Part shown: positions 35,113 to 45,099 of the stretch, in pieces
Numbering within the stretch: position 1 is the first letter of the stretch
Layout of the letters: each line of letters opens with the position of its first letter
DNA from: Locusta migratoria
Lineage: Eukaryota > Arthropoda > Insecta > Orthoptera > Acrididae
Assembly (NCBI GenBank): GCA_026315105.1
Contig: CM048750.1
Location: 264,235,151-264,299,150, forward strand
Length of the DNA stretch: 64,000 bases
Direction of reading: 5' to 3'
Made by a program: the position numbers and the translations under genes
Notes under the pieces: generated by a model
The model's input: the letters and a program-made list of their open reading frames with translations, nothing else
The model's database searches: none
Told to the model about the DNA's origin: nothing

Positions 35113-35146
35113 AAACACTGAAATTTCAAGAACTTCGGTCAAGTTG

Positions 35147-35150
<4 letters not shown>

Positions 35151-35194
<44 letters not shown>

Positions 35195-35210
35195 AGAAGA
35201 AGAAGAACCA
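35151..35210 (+). repeat. Run of 42 A followed by (GAA)n
   Basis: Uninterrupted A from 35151 to 35192, then about four GAA units. It may be the tail of a lost retro-insertion within the mariner. Confidence 0.85.
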
Positions 35211-35848
35211 CGGGTGAGCAGTCCACTTCAGTTTCTGACACTCTACAATGATGGAGGCACATTTCATCCCCAACGAAGGTTAAGCCTAAGGAAATCTTAA
35301 CAGCTCGAAAAGTCATGTGCAACGTGTTTTGGGATACAAAAGTGTATTTTGCTTATTGATTTCTTATTACGAGGCCATGCATGGTTACAGCGAGACCATT
35401 ACGAAATTGCGCCGCGCAATACAGAACAAGCGCCGAGGATTACTGTCAAAAGGTGTTTCTTTCAACGATAATGCCCGATCTCACACGGCGAATGTGACCA
35501 AACAAATCTTACGGGAATTTCACTGGGACGATATTGATCATCCTCCGTACATCCCAGACCTGCTCCTAGTGACTTTCATCTGTATTGAGACCTAAATTCT
35601 GTCCTTAAACACTTCAACGATGACGACGAGCTGAAAGAACATGTTACCACATTGTTGAGTACACAGGTACCAACCTTCTATGAAGAAGGCATACAGAAAC
35701 TTGTGCTACGCTATGACGAATGCTTACCAAATTTTGGAAGCTATCTACAAAAGTAGTTTAAAAGATGTAGATTTTTGTACAATAAATATTTTTCTGTATC
35801 TGTACACGTTTGTTTTACATAACCAAACGGAACTTGCTTTGTGGGCAT

Positions 35849-36227
35849 AACTTGTATTATGATTGATTAGTTGCTATCTTAATGATCTTGTTCATCAGTT
35901 TTCATATTAGGAATTTTGTTTATTACCAATACGAGTTTAAGCTGTGTATCACAAAGGAAACGTTGAAAATGTTCTAAACAAAACGTATTCCCAAGTTCAG
36001 CACAACGCTGCGTGACACATTAGGACAACTCTTAGCAGGCAGTATGTAAATGTGACTTCTAGGTACTTTACCTCAACATGTTTTGTCTTAAAATGCGTGT
36101 TTTAGAAATATCTCTAACGCGATGTTTCATTTTCCCTCCAAACATTCGTAGGAAGGAAGATTAAATACGAAATCAGGCAAATGCGGCACATTACCTTGAA
36201 CCTTCGACCATAGATACCGGTAGATTG
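35849..36227. other. Unidentified AT-rich spacer
   Basis: No supported feature. Confidence 0.4.
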
Positions 36228-39200
36228 TGTTGTTGTTGTTATGGTCTTCAGTCCGGAGACTGGTTTGATGCAGCTCTCCATACTACTCTATCCTGAGCAA
36301 GCCTTTTCATCTCCTCATAAGAACGGCAACCCACATCTATTTGAATCTGCTTACTATACGCGTATCTTGGTCTCCCTCTGCGATTTTTACCCCACACACT
36401 TCCCTCCAATGCTAAATTTACGATTCCCCGATGTCTAAGAATGTGTCCTACCAAGCGATCCCTTCTTTTAGTCAGGGTATGCCAAAAATTCCTTTTCTCA
36501 CCAATTCGGTTCAGTACCTCTTCATTAGTTATGCGATCTACCCACCTAATCTTCAGCATTCTTCTGTAGCACCACATTTCAAATGCCTCTATTCTCTTCC
36601 TGTCCACACTGCTTATCGTCCATGTTTCACTCCCGTACAAGGCAACACTCCACACAAATGCCTTCAGAAAAGACTTCCTTACACTTAAATTAATATTCGA
36701 TGTTAGCAAATTTCTCTTTTTCAAAAATGCTTTTCTTCCCATTGCCATTCTGCATTTTGTATCCTCTGTACTACGACCATCGCATGTTATTTTACTACCC
36801 AAGTAACAAAACTCATCTACCACCTTCATTGTTTCGTTACCTAATCTAATTCCTTCAGCATCGCCTGATTTTCTAAGACCGCATTCCATTATTTTTGTTT
36901 TGCTCTTGTTAATGTTCATTTTATACCCTCTCTTCAACACACTGTCCATTCCATTCAGCTGCTCTTCCAGGTCCTTTGCTGTCTCTGATAGAATTACAAT
37001 GTCATCAGCAAAACGCAATGTTTTTATTTCTTCCCCCTGAACTTTAATCCCTATTCCAAATTTTTCCTTACTTTCCTTCACCGCCTGCTCAATGTACAAA
37101 TTGAATAATATTGGAGAAAGGCTACAACCCTGTCTTACTCCCTTCCCAACTGATGCTTCCCTTTCATGCCCTTCGAGTCTAATAACTGCGGTCTGGCTTT
37201 TGTACAAGTTGTAAACAATTCTCCTTTCCCTGTATTTCACCCCTGCTGACTTCAGAATTTGAAAGAGTGTATTCCAGTCAACATTGTCAAAAGCTTTCTC
37301 CAAATCTACAAAAGCTAAAAATGTAGGTTTGCCTTTCCTTAATCTATCTTCTAAGATAAGACGTAAAGTGAGTATTGCCTCCCGGGTTCCTACGTTCCTC
37401 CTGAATCCAAACTGATCTTCCCCGAGGTCAGCTTCTACCAGCTTTTCCATTCTCCTGTAGATAATTCGTGTTAAAATTTTGCAACCATGACTTATCAAAC
37501 TGATGGTTCTGTAATTTTCACACCTGTCTGCACCTGTTTTCTTTGGAATGGGGATTATTACATTTTTCTTAAAGTCTGAGGGTATTTCGCCTGTCTCATA
37601 CATCCTACACACCAGTTCAAATAGTCTTGTCATGGCTGGCTTTCCCAGAGACTTTAATAGCTCTGCGGGTATGTCATCTACTCCTGGGGCCTTGTTCCGA
37701 CCTAGGTCTTTCAAGGCTCTGTCAAATTCATCTCTCAGTATAGTATCTCCTATTTCATCTTCATCTATTTCCTCTTCCCTTCCTACAACATCGTCTCTAA
37801 GTTCATTTCCTTTGTAGAGCTGCTCTATGTACTCTTTCCACCTTTCAGCTTTCCCTTCTTTGCTGAGAACTGGTTTCCCATCCGAGTTCTTGATATTCGT
37901 AGAGCTGCCCTTCCTGTCCCCAAACGTCTCCTTTATTTTCCTGTAGGCGGTATCTACTTTTCCCCTTCTTATACATTCTTCTACAGATTTGCATTTGACT
38001 TCTAGCCACTCCTGCTTAGCCATTTTGCACTTCCTGTCAATCTCATTTTTTAGTCGTCTGTACTCTATTTTGCCTGTTTCATTTACTGCATTTTTATATT
38101 TTCTCCTTTCATCTATTAAATTTAGTATTTCCTGTGATATCCAAGGACTTTTTGTTGGTCTTGCCTTCCTACCTATTTTGTCCTCTGCTGCCCTCACTAT
38201 TTCGTCTCTCAATGCTACCCATTCCTCTTCTACTGTTTTATTTCCCCCTGTTTCTGTCAATTGTTGCCTAAATCTCCCTCTGAAATTCTCCAGAACTTCA
38301 CTTTCCTTCAATTTATCTAAGTCCCATCTCCTTATTTTCCTACCTTTTTGTAGTTTCTTCAGTTTCACCCTACAGTTCATAACCAACAAGTTATGGTCAG
38401 AGTCTATATCTGCCCCTGGGTATGTCTTGCAGTTTAGGACCTGGTTCCGGAATCTATGTCTTACCATTATAAAATCTATCTGATACCTTCCTGTGTCTCC
38501 TGGTCTCTTCCACGTATACAACCTTCTTTTGTGATTCTTAAACCACGTGTTTGTTATGATTAAATCATGTTCCGTGCAAAATTCTACCAGGCGACTTCCT
38601 CTTTCATTCCTCCTGCCCAGTCCATATTCGCCTACTATTTTTCCTTCTCTTCCTTTTCCTATTACCGAATTCCAGTCTCCCATCACAATTAAGTTTTCCT
38701 CTCCCTTAACTGTCTGAATAATTTCCTCTAGCTCCTCATATATTTCTTCTACCTCCTCATCATCGGCAGAGCTAGTTGGCATATAAACCTGTACTACTGT
38801 TGTCGGTGTTGGCTTCGTATCTATCTTGACAATGATAACGCGATCACTGTGCTGCTCATAGTAGTTTACCCGCATTCCTATTTTCGTATTCATTATCAGT
38901 CCTACTCCTGTGATACCCCCAACTGATTTTGTATTTATAATCCTGTACTCACCTGACCAGAAATCCTGTTCATCCTGCCACCGAACTTCACTAATCCCCA
39001 CTATATCTAACTTCAACCTATCCATTTCCCTTTTTAAATTTTCTAATTTTCCTACCCGATTAAGGGATCTAACATTCCACGCTCCGATCCGTAGAATGCC
39101 AGTATTGTCTTTCCTGATGACAACATCCTCCTGAGTAATCCCCGCCCGGAGATCCGAATGGGGGACTATTTTACCTCCGGAATATTTTACCCGAGAGGAT

Positions 39201-39518
39201 GCCATCATCATATGTTCATACAGTAGAGCTGCATGTCCTCGGGAAAAGTAGCGGCTGTAGTTTCCCCTTGCTTTCAGCCGTTCGCAGTAGCTGTGTGGCA
39301 AAGCCACATTAGCTGATGTTACAAGGCCAGCTCAGTCAATCATCCAGACTGTTGCCCCTGTAACTACTGAAAAGGCTGCTGCCCCTCTTCAGGAACCACA
39401 CGTTTGTCTGGCCTCTCCACAGATACCCCTCCGCTGTGGTTGCACCTACGGTACGGCTATCTGCATCGTTGAGGCACGCAAGCCACCCCACCTCGGCAAT
39501 GTCTGTGGTTCATGGGGG
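36228..39518 (-). mobile_element. Full-length RTE-type LINE with intact ORF (copy 3)
   Basis: The 3' end is a (TTG)n tract at 36228-36240; only about 20 bp separate it from the stop codon, a very short 3' UTR with a trinucleotide tail as is usual in RTE/BovB LINEs. The 5' UTR (about 39308-39518) ends near 'gttcatggggg', consistent with the start of the full-length family as I recall it. Short flanking similarity (ttgtg/ttgtgt) may be a TSD. Copies at 11205, 32940 and 40062 are fragments of the same family. Confidence 0.92.
36248..39307 (-). CDS. RTE polyprotein: AP endonuclease and reverse transcriptase, intact
   Basis: Single 1,019-residue frame, the normal size for RTE LINEs. The endonuclease spans about residues 72-320: GAWNVRSLN (75-83), SEVRW (106-110), VMGDWNSVIG (208-217) and the catalytic SDHN (303-306). 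The RT spans about residues 535-850: NKAPGVDDIPAELL, a P-x-KK block (IIPIPKKTGADRCENYRTIS), FVDLEKAFD with the first Asp (666-674), GKGVRQGCSLSPILFNLYIE and RFADDIVIL with the catalytic pair (766-772). The C-terminal part includes WSVALYGSETWT, CYRRMLKIRW and RRRGRPR-like basic text (NRRGRPRYAY). No stop or frameshift is visible, so it could encode active enzyme. It acts on element RNA in target-primed reverse transcription. Whether the first Met at 39307 is the true start is uncertain. Confidence 0.93.
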   Translation of the reverse strand: MALPHSYCERLKARGNYSRYFSRGHAALLYEHMMMASSRVKYSGGKIVPHSDLRAGITQEDVVIRKDNTGILRIGAWNVRSLNRVGKLENLKREMDRLKLDIVGISEVRWQDEQDFWSGEYRIINTKSVGGITGVGLIMNTKIGMRVNYYEQHSDRVIIVKIDTKPTPTTVVQVYMPTSSADDEEVEEIYEELEEIIQTVKGEENLIVMGDWNSVIGKGREGKIVGEYGLGRRNERGSRLVEFCTEHDLIITNTWFKNHKRRLYTWKRPGDTGRYQIDFIMVRHRFRNQVLNCKTYPGADIDSDHNLLVMNCRVKLKKLQKGRKIRRWDLDKLKESEVLENFRGRFRQQLTETGGNKTVEEEWVALRDEIVRAAEDKIGRKARPTKSPWISQEILNLIDERRKYKNAVNETGKIEYRRLKNEIDRKCKMAKQEWLEVKCKSVEECIRRGKVDTAYRKIKETFGDRKGSSTNIKNSDGKPVLSKEGKAERWKEYIEQLYKGNELRDDVVGREEEIDEDEIGDTILRDEFDRALKDLGRNKAPGVDDIPAELLKSLGKPAMTRLFELVCRMYETGEIPSDFKKNVIIPIPKKTGADRCENYRTISLISHGCKILTRIIYRRMEKLVEADLGEDQFGFRRNVGTREAILTLRLILEDRLRKGKPTFLAFVDLEKAFDNVDWNTLFQILKSAGVKYRERRIVYNLYKSQTAVIRLEGHEREASVGKGVRQGCSLSPILFNLYIEQAVKESKEKFGIGIKVQGEEIKTLRFADDIVILSETAKDLEEQLNGMDSVLKRGYKMNINKSKTKIMECGLRKSGDAEGIRLGNETMKVVDEFCYLGSKITCDGRSTEDTKCRMAMGRKAFLKKRNLLTSNINLSVRKSFLKAFVWSVALYGSETWTISSVDRKRIEAFEMWCYRRMLKIRWVDRITNEEVLNRIGEKRNFWHTLTKRRDRLVGHILRHRGIVNLALEGSVWGKNRRGRPRYAYSKQIQIDVGCRSYEEMKRLAQDRVVWRAASNQSPD

Positions 39519-40061
39519 TTGTGTATGGTATTATTTTCATGGCACCAACGTCTCTGTAGCCAAATAATTGCTTTGCCAACAGTCACGTGGTAGTGTATAA
39601 CTATGGTACAGCTTTACCTACGTTTATACAGAGCTTTTTGTCAAGGCAAGTAACATTAAATTTCAAGTGGAGGTATTATTAGTTTAAAATGGTGGTATTT
39701 TTTGAAAACTGTGATATTGTTTATCAGGCTAATGTTTGCTAACAGTCACTTGGTCCTATGTTTGAACCACGCCATGTGTATAGCCGCTCTGCTGTTTGTC
39801 CAGTCTGTTAGTATCTATAGGCGAAGCCTTGAACTCAAGGACACGCAGCAGTTTTTTTCCTTTGTTGCAGTAACTGAGCACAGGGCACGTGATGTAGTCA
39901 GTCAACCAGAGCACACTGTAATAGAATTAGTCAGCCAATAATAGTCATCCAATAGTACACTTTCTCGCCGCGGCAACATGTAAATAGGAATGGTTATCGT
40001 TCAAGTTTAAATATGCATATAGTATAGTATGCTTTCAGATGCTATGCCGGCACTTTACTGA
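39519..40061. other. Spacer between two RTE copies, unidentified
   Basis: AT-rich with no motif. 'tttgccaacagtcacgtgg' near 39573 and 'tttgctaacagtcacttgg' near 39734 form a weak direct repeat. Confidence 0.4.
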
Positions 40062-41105
40062 TGTTGTTGTTGTTATGGTCTTCAGTCCGGAGACTGGTTT
40101 GATGCAGCTCTCCACCCTACTCTATCCTGAGCAAGCCTTTTCATCTCCTCATAAGAACGACAACCCACATCCACTTGAATCTGCTTACTATACGCGTCTC
40201 TTGGTCTCCCTCTGCGATTTTTACCCCACACACTTCCCTCCAACGCTAAATTCACAATTCCTTGATGTCTAAGAATGTGTCCTACCAATCTATCCCTTCT
40301 TTTAGTCAAGGTATGCCAGAAATTTCTTTTCTCCCCAATTCGGTTCAGTACCTCCTCATTAGTTACGCGATCCACCCACCTAATCTTCAGCATTCTTCTG
40401 TAGCACCACATTTCAAAAGCCTCTATCCTCTTTCTGTCCACACTGCTTATCGTCCATGTTTCACTCCCATACAAGGCAACACTCCATACAAATGCCTTCA
40501 GAAAGGACTTCCTTAGGCTTAAATCAATATTCGATGTTAACAAATTTCTCTTTTTCAAAAACGCCTTTCTACCCATTGCCATTCTGCATTTTATATCATC
40601 TGTACTGCGACCATCATTTGTTATTTTACTGCCCAAGTAACAAAACTCATCTACCTCCTTTATTGTTTCGTTACCTAATCTAATTCCTTCAGCATCACCT
40701 GATTTTCTTACACTGCACTCCATTACCCTAGTTTTACTCTTGTTAATGTTCATCTTATATGCACCTTTCAGCACACTGTCCATTCCGTTCAATTGCTCTT
40801 CCAGGTCCTTTGCTGTATCTGACAGAATCACTATGTCGTCGGCAAAACGCAATGTTTTTAATTCTTCACCCTGAACTTTAATTCCTTCTCCAAATTTCTC
40901 CTTGCTTTCCTTTATAGCTTGCTCAATGTACAAATTGAACAACATTGGGGAAAGGCTACAACCCTGTCTTACTCCCTTTCCAACCACTGCATCCCTTTCA
41001 TGCCCTTCAACTCTGACAACCGCTGTCTGGTTTTTGTACAAGTTGTAAATAACCTTACGCTCCCTATATTTTACTCCTGCTTGCTTCAGAACTTGAAAGA
41101 GTTTA
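40062..41105 (-). mobile_element. RTE-type LINE, 5'-truncated (copy 4)
   Basis: The 3' (TTG)n end is at 40062. An open 319-codon frame (41041-40082) runs from LYKNQTAVV through VGKGVRQGCSLSPMLFNLYI, FADDIVIL and the whole C-terminus to the same NQSPD ending as copy 3. It is truncated inside the RT domain at about 41105, upstream of QVLKQAGVKY. The remaining sequence is undamaged, so insertion is recent; 5' truncation during reverse transcription is the likely cause. The copy lacks the endonuclease and the FVDLEKAFD motif and is dead. Confidence 0.92.
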
Positions 41106-42003
41106 TGTCATCATTTTAAAGGAAATGCTTTACGATGATAGCTGATTTATTGACGAACAGGGGTGCATCGAGGACCTGTCAACCATAGAGCAGAAATAGT
41201 ATAAATTAATTTCCGTAAATTTGTCGCCAATTCCGAAGGCACTGTTACATTGGGACTGAAATTGCAGTAGGCGAACATTCGCGACGAAAAACCTGCAAAT
41301 CTCACTCCATCATTCTTACAGATCGTGTCTGTGAGCTTATTAAACATCGATCTGTCCGCATCGAATGAGGGATTTTTTTTTCCTACGCAGCACATTAACG
41401 TGGGCATACCTCTGACTGCAGTAAAAGATAGGTCTGTCTGCATACCATGAGATTTATTTTTTAATAATCTGAAACATGAAGTTTCCCGTCACACATTTTT
41501 GGAAGCTGACATGCTGCACATGAACTTTGCTGTCGGATTGGCTAAACAGACTCTGTTCCTTCTGCTTCATTGCTTGACGAAAGAACTTCGCAAAGCGTAA
41601 CTTCACTTTCAGGCTTTGTTAGGCTCTCGTACCGTATTTCACCATTTCCGTACTTCGTTATTACGAAACAAACCACTCCTGACGCTACATCGCATTAAAT
41701 AACTTCAATAAACGAACCGTTTTCAGGGCCATTTTGTGCCCTACGTTGTCTGCAAGTGACATTTACATACAGTAAAACATCATCTCTTTTCTTAATTTCC
41801 CGAAAGAACTTGAAGCAACTAAAAAATATCGCCGGGCTCTAGATAATGAGCAGTTCTTACATTCTTAACAGCTGCTAAAGGAATGTGCAATGTTTGTGCA
41901 GTTTTATTAAGGGGGCCACACACTATCTAACCTATTAAATTTAGTCAAGTATTTGACCCAGTTCTGAAAAAAAAAGAAACTATTTGATGCAGAACCTTAA
42001 TAT
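41106..42003 (-). pseudogene. Unidentified coding remnant
   Basis: The minus strand shows protein-like text without a family I can name. A 98-codon frame (41443-41147) includes MPTLMCCVGKKNPSFDADRS, CKNDGVRFAGFSSRMFAYCN and TVPSELATNLRKLIYTISAL. Upstream, in broken frames (about 41860-41480), are KKRDDVLLYVNVTCRQRRAQ-like and GVVCFVITKYGNGEIRYESL-like stretches. Biased codon content and long stop-poor runs argue for former coding. It might be a transposon-carried or host-derived gene fragment. Confidence 0.45.
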
Positions 42004-42005
42004 TT

Positions 42006-42189
42006 TTAAAAAAATGTTCAAATGTTTGTAAATCTATCGGACCAAACTGCGTGGTCATCAGTCCGTAGCTTACAAACTACTTAAACTAAGATAAACTAAC
42101 CTAAGGGCAACACACACACACACAGCCCCCGGGAGGACTCGAACCTCCGTGGCGAGGCGCATTAGACCGCTCAGCTACTTCACCGCGGC
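42006..42189 (-). mobile_element. SINE family B
   Basis: Minus orientation: tRNA-like head with B box GGAGGTTCGAGTCCTCC, an (AC)n stretch near 42110, and body 'cggactgatgaccacgcagt'. TSD taatattt (41998-42005 and 42190-42197). Confidence 0.85.
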
Positions 42190-42479
42190 TAATATTTAAC
42201 AGTATGTTACATGATGCTAATAGAGTCAACTGTATTAAAATCTACTTTATAGTTTTTAAGAAGTACTTTTTTAAATTTATTAACAAAAATATTAAGTGTT
42301 TTCAGCAGAAAATATTTCTTTTTGATCTTCCTAATGGGGAAATATTAATGAATGTAGTACCAGAGGTGGCTTTTTATGATATGCAAAGTCTCTGAAAATT
42401 TCATTCGTTTATCTATGATAATTTCTGATATAATGGGGCGTATGTACTGAAAATTCTACTTTGCGGAAAATTGACTTCA

Positions 42480-43166
42480 AAGAAAAAACTTCTGAAATTT
42501 GTTACTTACGGTTAATTAAAACTGTCCTGCTGCATATGATGGCCCTTCTTTGGCCTCTAGCAGGTCTCCCAGCTTCTTTTTCACCTTTCTGGATGTTAGT
42601 CTTGCTTTCTTGGCCATATTAGATGCAGACCTGTCTGCATCGGCTATCCTCATTTTATCGCAATGTCGCAGCCCAGTTATCATATTTTAACCAGGATTAA
42701 TTCCTAGCTTTTTCAGTACCCAACACTTTCCAATACCACTACAGTTGAATGTAATAACAGTACCATGAACTCCTAGTTTAATTGTATGCATGGCTACAAA
42801 TACAGTTTTAGGAAGGCGGTTCCAATTATTCAATTCATTTAGGTTTTGTGTCTGCCTATGCAGACATTTCCTTAGAAGATCAGGATGAGGAAAGTCTCTG
42901 AAAATAGATTTAATTGCGGTAATTACACCATCAGGAAGAGAATGCTGCTGGGAATAAGATTCTCCAGTTGCTTGAGCCCTATTGTAATTGCACCACGAAT
43001 TTTCTCCTGTTGGATACAATGCATGACATGGCTTATCAGCAGTAGAGGACTTATGGAAGAATATGGCCCAAACATCTCTCTTCATTGCCTCCACATTTTC
43101 TTTATTTCTCCTAATTGCCTGTGCATTGTATACCTGCAACTTTTCTATTTCACTTTCAGCTCGCAA
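42480..43166 (-). pseudogene. Mutator-like transposase remnant (C-terminal half)
   Basis: A 159-codon frame (43166-42687) contains MKRDVWAIFFHKSSTADKP, YPTGENSWCNYNRAQATGES, HSLPDGVITAIKSIFRDFP, LLRKCLHRQTQNLNELNNWN and LPKTVFVAMHTIKLGV. After one stop, the frame continues with ADADRSASNMAKKARLTSRK. I recognise this order (GE-SWC ... HSLP ... KCLHG-TQNxNE) from the arthropod proteins assigned to the Mutator-like transposase domain. The N-terminal half and terminal repeats are missing, and the invariant KCLHGxTQN has Arg for Gly. Confidence 0.6.
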
Positions 43167-43454
43167 TCACACTTGAACAAAACTAACGGCGTGTTTCAAA
43201 GCGTGTTGTTTACAAACAGCAGAGACAAAGGAATACCGACCGTTGCATTCCAAGGATATCGAACACACTCGGGAGTAGAAAAAATACCTAACGTGCAATG
43301 TAAGGGATATGAACATCTAAAATACAGGGTTATCATCGAGTAAGTATAAAAATGAAAACATAATAAATCACGGAATAATGTAGATAGAGAGGTAAAAATT
43401 GACACGCATTCTTGCAATGGCATGGGGTTTTATTAAAAAAAAAAAAAAAATAAA

Positions 43455-43978
43455 CAAAGCTAGGTGCGTGAAAGATCTCATGCGCGAGTCGTTTGGTGAT
43501 GATCGTATGCTCAGCCGCCACTTTCGTCATGCTTGCCTCCCAGGTCCCGAATTCAAAAAATGTTCAAATGTTTGTTAAGCTTATAGGACTTAACTACGGG
43601 GTTATCAGTCCCTAAACTTACAAACTACTTATGAACTACCTTATACTAAGGACGGCACAAATATCCATGCCCGAGGGGGGATTCGAATCCCCGACCGTAG
43701 TGGCCGTGCAGACCGTGACTGGAGCGCCTCAGTCCCCTCGGCCACCGCGGCCGTTCCAGGTCCCGAGACCTCAGTCCGTGTGATTAATGGATTTGGGGTT
43801 GCCTGAAGTCGCAAGTGTATCGTGATCGACCGACATCTCTAGGAATGCTGAAAGACAACATCCGACGCCAATACCTCACCATAACTCCGGACATGCTTTA
43901 CAGTGCTGTTCACAACATTATTCCTCGACTACAGCTATTGTTGAGGAATGATGGTGAACATATCGAGCATTTCCTGTA
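43455..43978 (+). pseudogene. mariner/Tc1-superfamily transposase C-terminal fragment
   Basis: Before the SINE: RCVKDLMRESFGDDRMLSRH-like text. After it, in shifting frames: 'DLRS...', then RPTSLGMLKDNIRRQ, LTITPDMLYSAVHNIIPRLQ and NDGEHIEHFL, the tail of transposases in which a 'SPDLTPCDFFLWG' block precedes 'LK.NIR.....T.DML..'. The catalytic block is degraded around the SINE junction. Confidence 0.72.
43551..43755 (-). mobile_element. SINE family A within the mariner-type relic
   Basis: TSD ccaggtcccga (43540-43550 and 43756-43766), perfect 11 bp. Confidence 0.92.
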
Positions 43979-44235
43979 AAGAACATCATCTTTGCTTTGT
44001 CTTAATTTGTTATGCTGATTACTGCTTTTCTGGTAAGATGAAGCGCAATCTGTCGGACATTTTTTGAACTTTTGTTGTTTTCATTTTTTTCGATTCTAAT
44101 AAAACCCCATGTCATTCCAAGCATGTGTGTTAATTTTTATATCCCTATCTACATTATTCCGTGATTTATTAACTTTTCAAATTTATACCCGGTATATGCA
44201 GTCGGTGACAGAAAAGTGGGCGTGACACATAAACA

Positions 44236-44427
44236 TGGCCGAGCGGTCTGCGGCGTGCCAGTCACGGTGTGCACGATCACTGCGGTCGGGGGTTCGAATC
44301 CCTTCTCGGGCATGGATGTTTGTACCGTCGTTAGAATAAGCTAGTTCATAAGTTTGTAAGTTTAGGGACTGATGACCCCCGTAGTTAAGTCCCATAAGCT
44401 CTACAAACATTTGAACATTTGAATTTT
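44236..44427 (+). mobile_element. SINE family A
   Basis: Head 'tggccgagcggtctgcggcg', B box GGGGGTTCGAATCCC. Perfect 13-bp TSD tgacacataaaca (44223-44235 and 44428-44440). Confidence 0.93.
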
Positions 44428-44440
44428 TGACACATAAACA

Positions 44441-45099
44441 CACGTGGTAGGAAAATGCTCTTTAAATGCCAAACAATTTTTTTCAGTAAAACCGTTTTCG
44501 GAGTACGGAAATAAAACCTTAATCTATCGAAATATGATGGAAACCGAAATCGATTTTTTTCCACTTGAACCGCGGTGTGGTTCCCTTAAATATTAACATC
44601 ATCGCGATAACAGTGAGCCATAGGTCTGATTAACTGTGCCTTTGACATTACGAAGTGGGGTCATTAGTGGTCGTGAGAGCCTAATGTATTACATGTTCAA
44701 AACGTGGATGGCCCTTCCGTTCAGGGGGGAGGGTTGCAACAGGCTCCCAGTCGACGTAATCACCAGCCTCTCCCTCCGGAAATAAAGGGCGCAGAACCCC
44801 TCCGTGTGGGCGAAGCGCGTTATCTCGCTTTACACAGGAAATAGCGGCTCTGCAGACACACTGCCTGAATCACAGCCTTTTAGGAGCAAGAAATACTAAC
44901 ATTCACTTAAAGGTACCAAGGGCTTACAGAAAACTTCATTTTTTTAAAGCAAAGACAACGTAGTTACATGACTAACTTGATTGACGACAGGTACAGTAAT
45001 ATTCGAGATTTTTTTCGACAAAGTCACCTAATGACTTGTCATATCGTCCGACATTCATATTCCTGTGTCGTGGAAGCATATTCTAACATACACACAGTG
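44441..45099. other. Unidentified spacer
   Basis: No domain or repeat recognised; a GC-richer patch lies at 44700-44850. Confidence 0.4.

Larger units (their letters stand above)
33788..35757 (+). pseudogene. mariner transposase pseudogene (SETMAR/Mos1-type)
   Basis: The N-terminal helix-turn-helix block MICFLNAKKFKQKEIHRQIS with SIVRRWIRLFDE continues past a stop as DELIHTIEEKS and ISRSLIHEIV at the LINE junction. The C-terminal block includes TARKVMCNVFWD, KLRRAIQNKRRGLLSKGVSF, DNARSHTANVTKQILREF (carrying the second catalytic Asp) and DHPPYIPDL (third Asp), then the tail ending near the stop after SYLQK. There are several stops and frameshifts, and the first catalytic-Asp region is missing. 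Confidence 0.85.
33600..35848 (+). mobile_element. mariner-family transposon, interrupted by a CR1 LINE
   Basis: The left inverted repeat (tccacaaagtaagttcagta, 33601-33620) and right repeat (acggaacttgctttgtggg, 35827-35845) are complementary apart from a few mismatches. Transposase sequence lies between them in two blocks, 33788-34079 and about 35225-35760, separated by the LINE at 34080-35112 and a 42-A run. Flanking TA duplications are not clear. Confidence 0.8.
43363..44169 (+). mobile_element. Deleted mariner/Tc1-type element with ~75-bp TIRs
   Basis: The left end (ataaatcacggaataatgta... at 43363) and the complement of the right end (to 44169) match for about 75 bp with few mismatches, up to the polyA/T-flanked 'ggggttttatta'. 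TA dinucleotides flank both ends (43361-43362 and 44170-44171). The inside retains a transposase C-terminus. SINE A (43551-43755) is inserted within it. Confidence 0.85.

Noticed and set aside
37548..39134. Open frames on the plus strand opposite the RTE ORF
   Set aside because: They are antisense shadows of the intact 1,019-codon minus-strand frame.
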